A program made the position numbers and the translations under genes. A stretch of DNA of 6,723 nt from Neisseriales bacterium. Its GTDB lineage: Bacteria > Pseudomonadota > Gammaproteobacteria > Burkholderiales > UBA11063. Below the pieces are notes generated by a model that saw only the letters and a list, made by a program, of their open reading frames with translations, did no database searches and was not told the DNA's origin. The DNA lies in contig SSGY01000065.1 in NCBI GenBank assembly GCA_008017145.1, positions 1 to 6,723 of the forward strand, read 5' to 3'. Below are positions 4,990-6,723 of this stretch, piece by piece. Within the stretch, counting starts at the first letter, position 1. Every line of letters begins with the position of its first letter.

Positions 4990-6234
4990 ATGAAAAAATC
5001 CTTTGCTCTAATAACTCTCGGTGCAATTTTAGAATACTATGATTTTGCAATTTTTATTTATTTTGCCAAAAGTATTGGCGAAAGCCTGATTCCAATTCAT
5101 AATGAATCAGCGAATATTATTGCCAGCTTTGGTATCTTTGCTATTGGTGCCCTACTCCGCCCTCTTGGAGGTATAGTTTTTGCTCATTTCGGCGATACGC
5201 GCGGACGCAAAAATATCTTTGTTTATACCGTATTATTAATGGCAATTCCAACTTTCTTGATTGCTTTCATCCCCAGTTATCAAAACATAGGAATTTTTGC
5301 TACCATAATTTTGATACTATTGAGAGCAATTCAAGGACTGGCTATCGGTGGTGAAATCCCTGGGTCAGTAGTCTTTGCCTATGAGTTATCTAAACCACAA
5401 AACAAGGCCTTTAACACTAATATCGTGATTGCAGGTACTAATATCGGTTTTTTTCTGGCATCAATGCTCGGTGCCGTTTTGCTAAGTAAAACTGATCTAG
5501 GCTTTGCACCATGGCGGATCGCATTTATTTTAGGTGGTGTTTTTGGTGTCATTAGTTATTATCTCCGTAAAAATTTGTTAGAAACACCAGAATTTGCCAG
5601 CTACAAACAGTTTATTGATAGGCAGCCACGAGCTCCATTTAAACAGTTATGGGACGAACATAAAACCGCCATTTGGCAAATGGTCTCATTTGGTTCGTTG
5701 CTGGCTAGTTCACTTGCCGTATATACCTTTTTCATGCCAACCTATCTTGCAAATTACTACCATTTCCCAATGAATGAAATTCTCAAATATAACTCTTATT
5801 CAATTATAATTTTTATTGTCAGTGCTTTTTTAACTGGTAAATTTCACTACTTATTTGGCAAGAGCTTTCTAATTATTAGTGTAATAATATTTAATCTGGT
5901 AAATCTTGTGCTATTCACGCACTACTCCTCATTGAATTTGATGCAAATTGTTGCCTTTCATTATGCAATACTCCTATATATTGGTATCATCTGCGGACGC
6001 TTACCTGTGCTTTCAGCAAGTTTTTTTCCAGTACAAGTTCGTTACTCAGGTGTCGGTTTAAGTTATAATATATCATTTGGCATTGTAGCTGGGCTAACTC
6101 AGATGCTGTTATTTGCTGGAATAAAATTAACTGGATTACTCTGGTTACCAGCTGTTTATATTTTGTTATTTTCAATTTTTGCACTGACGTTTTTGTTTAG
6201 CGTCAGCGCAAAAAAACTAATTAAATACTCTTAA
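4990..6234 (+). CDS. MFS transporter, metabolite:H+ symporter (MHS) family, ProP/ShiA/KgtP-like
   Basis: Proton-coupled carrier in the inner membrane. Seen: 414 residues with about twelve hydrophobic segments. MHS hallmarks run in order: LGAILEYYDFAIF (10-22), the loop 2-3 motif GDTRGRK (68-74), RAIQGLAIGGEIPGS (112-126), PWR (174-176), LRKNLLETPEF (192-202) in the central loop, and FFPVQVRYSGVGLSYN (345-360). Known family substrates include proline/betaine, shikimate, 2-oxoglutarate, citrate and other organic acids; nothing here picks one. It is at the short end of the family and lacks the long cytoplasmic coiled-coil tail of the osmosensor ProP, so osmosensing of that type is unlikely. The ATG at 4990 lacks a clear ribosome site, so translation may depend on the permease gene 13 nt upstream. 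The last codons overlap a strong hairpin, and fba follows 18 nt later. Confidence 0.92.
   Translation: MKKSFALITLGAILEYYDFAIFIYFAKSIGESLIPIHNESANIIASFGIFAIGALLRPLGGIVFAHFGDTRGRKNIFVYTVLLMAIPTFLIAFIPSYQNIGIFATIILILLRAIQGLAIGGEIPGSVVFAYELSKPQNKAFNTNIVIAGTNIGFFLASMLGAVLLSKTDLGFAPWRIAFILGGVFGVISYYLRKNLLETPEFASYKQFIDRQPRAPFKQLWDEHKTAIWQMVSFGSLLASSLAVYTFFMPTYLANYYHFPMNEILKYNSYSIIIFIVSAFLTGKFHYLFGKSFLIISVIIFNLVNLVLFTHYSSLNLMQIVAFHYAILLYIGIICGRLPVLSASFFPVQVRYSGVGLSYNISFGIVAGLTQMLLFAGIKLTGLLWLPAVYILLFSIFALTFLFSVSAKKLIKYS
6176..6214 (+). repeat. Imperfect hairpin at the 3' end of the MFS gene, before fba
   Basis: CTGACG (6184-6189) pairs with CGTCAG (6201-6206). Outside one A/C mismatch, TTTTTGC (6176-6182) pairs with GCAAAAA (6208-6214). 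This gives 13 pairs in a stem interrupted once, with an 11-nt loop that can tighten by a G-T and a T-A pair. It lies inside the last codons of the MFS gene and ends 38 nt before the fba ATG. No U-run follows the stem on either strand, so it is not a standard intrinsic terminator. It could act in mRNA processing or in protecting a downstream fba transcript. Confidence 0.55.
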
Positions 6235-6239
6235 TTTGC

Positions 6240-6245
6240 AAGGAG
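6240..6245 (+). promoter_or_regulatory. Ribosome binding site of fba
   Basis: AAGGAG lies 7 nt before the ATG at 6253. It is the strongest ribosome site in the window and contrasts with the weak site of the MFS gene before it, in keeping with a highly produced metabolic enzyme. Confidence 0.85.
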
Positions 6246-6252
6246 AATACTG

Positions 6253-6723
6253 ATGGCTTTAGTAGCACTACGTCAAGTTTTGGATCACGCCGCTGAAAAT
6301 GGTTATGCTGTACCAGCATTTAATGTCAATAACCTTGAACAAGTTCAAGCAATTATGGAAGCAGCAACGCTTACTAATTCGCCAGTGATTCTCCAAGCAT
6401 CCGCAGGTGCACGCAAATACGCAGGAGAACATTTTCTACGCCATTTGATTGAGGGAGCTATTGCAGAATACCCTGAAATCCCAGTAGTAATGCATTTAGA
6501 TCATGGCTCATCACCGAGCACTTGTTTTCAAGCAATCCAAGCTAACTTCTCCTCAGTAATGATGGATGGATCATTAATGAGTGATGCTAAAACACCAAGT
6601 AGCTATGAATATAACGTCGAAGTAACGCGTAAAGTTGCTGAAATGGCACACGCAGTGGGCGTTTCGATTGAAGGTGAGCTTGGTTGTCTTGGTTCATTAG
6701 AAACTGGAGAAGGTGATAAAGAA
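6253..6723 (+). CDS. fba: Class II fructose-bisphosphate aldolase, N-terminal part (runs off the window)
   Basis: Cytoplasmic zinc enzyme that splits fructose 1,6-bisphosphate into dihydroxyacetone phosphate and glyceraldehyde 3-phosphate, and does the reverse in gluconeogenesis. Seen: 157 codons open to the window edge, less than half of the roughly 350-residue family length. The N-terminus has [10 protein letters not shown] (18-27), [11 protein letters not shown] (48-58, with a Ser expected to contact phosphate), VVMHLDHG (78-85, the expected catalytic Asp83 and zinc-binding His84), SVMMDGS (101-107) and [15 protein letters not shown] (138-152). This pattern matches the CbbA/Fba subgroup of beta- and gammaproteobacteria. 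The ATG follows an excellent ribosome site. Odd: it closes a run of two transporter genes with an 18-nt gap and no visible terminator or clear promoter, so it may be co-transcribed with them. Confidence 0.96.
   Translation, partial: MALVALRQVLDHAAENGYAVPAFNVNNLEQVQAIMEAATLTNSPVILQASAGARKYAGEHFLRHLIEGAIAEYPEIPVVMHLDHGSSPSTCFQAIQANFSSVMMDGSLMSDAKTPSSYEYNVEVTRKVAEMAHAVGVSIEGELGCLGSLETGEGDKE

Noticed and set aside
6176..6214. Intrinsic terminator between the MFS gene and fba
   Set aside because: A stem is present but no U-run follows it on either strand, and it lies within the MFS coding sequence.
1..6723. CRISPR arrays, tRNA or rRNA genes, transposases, phage or defence genes
   Set aside because: No regularly spaced repeats, tRNA-like cloverleaf sequence or coding region for such proteins was seen on either strand.

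Overview
The window looks like chromosomal DNA from an AT-rich Gram-negative proteobacterium. The signs are a periplasmic binding protein with a Sec signal peptide, a proteobacterial-type potABCD operon, an AAT-family amino acid permease, an MHS-type MFS carrier, and a class II aldolase whose N-terminus resembles beta/gammaproteobacterial enzymes. I cannot name the genus from sequence alone.

Layout. On the minus strand, reading leftward, potA (3036-1945), potB (1939-1025), potC (1038-265) and the first 85 codons of a potD-like gene (255 to the window edge) form a tightly packed operon. Gaps are 5 and 9 nt, with one 14-nt overlap. Together they encode an ABC importer of the spermidine/putrescine family: ATPase, two permeases and a binding protein. 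On the plus strand, an amino acid permease (3612-4976), an MHS-family MFS transporter (4990-6234) and a class II fructose-bisphosphate aldolase (6253 to the window edge) follow each other with gaps of 13 and 18 nt.

The two gene sets diverge from a 575-nt non-coding region (3037-3611), the most structured part of the window. Next to potA lies an imperfect fold-back element of about 162 bp (3059-3220). Its arms pair over about 40 bp and are bounded by TA, like a MITE or an ERIC/Correia-type repeat. Beyond it come a small inverted repeat, a 40-bp tract of pure A/T, a candidate extended -10 promoter firing toward potA with a GC-rich palindrome in its spacer, and two candidate promoters firing toward the permease gene. 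If the leftward promoter is used, the fold-back would be transcribed into the potA leader.

The genes suggest uptake of polyamine-like compounds, amino acids and an organic acid or osmolyte, with a central carbon enzyme at the end of the transporter run. No defence, phage or otherwise new multi-gene system is visible. The points worth following are the fold-back element, the altered N-terminal ligand motif of the PotD-like protein, the promoter-embedded palindrome, and a long hairpin at the end of the MFS gene just ahead of the aldolase.
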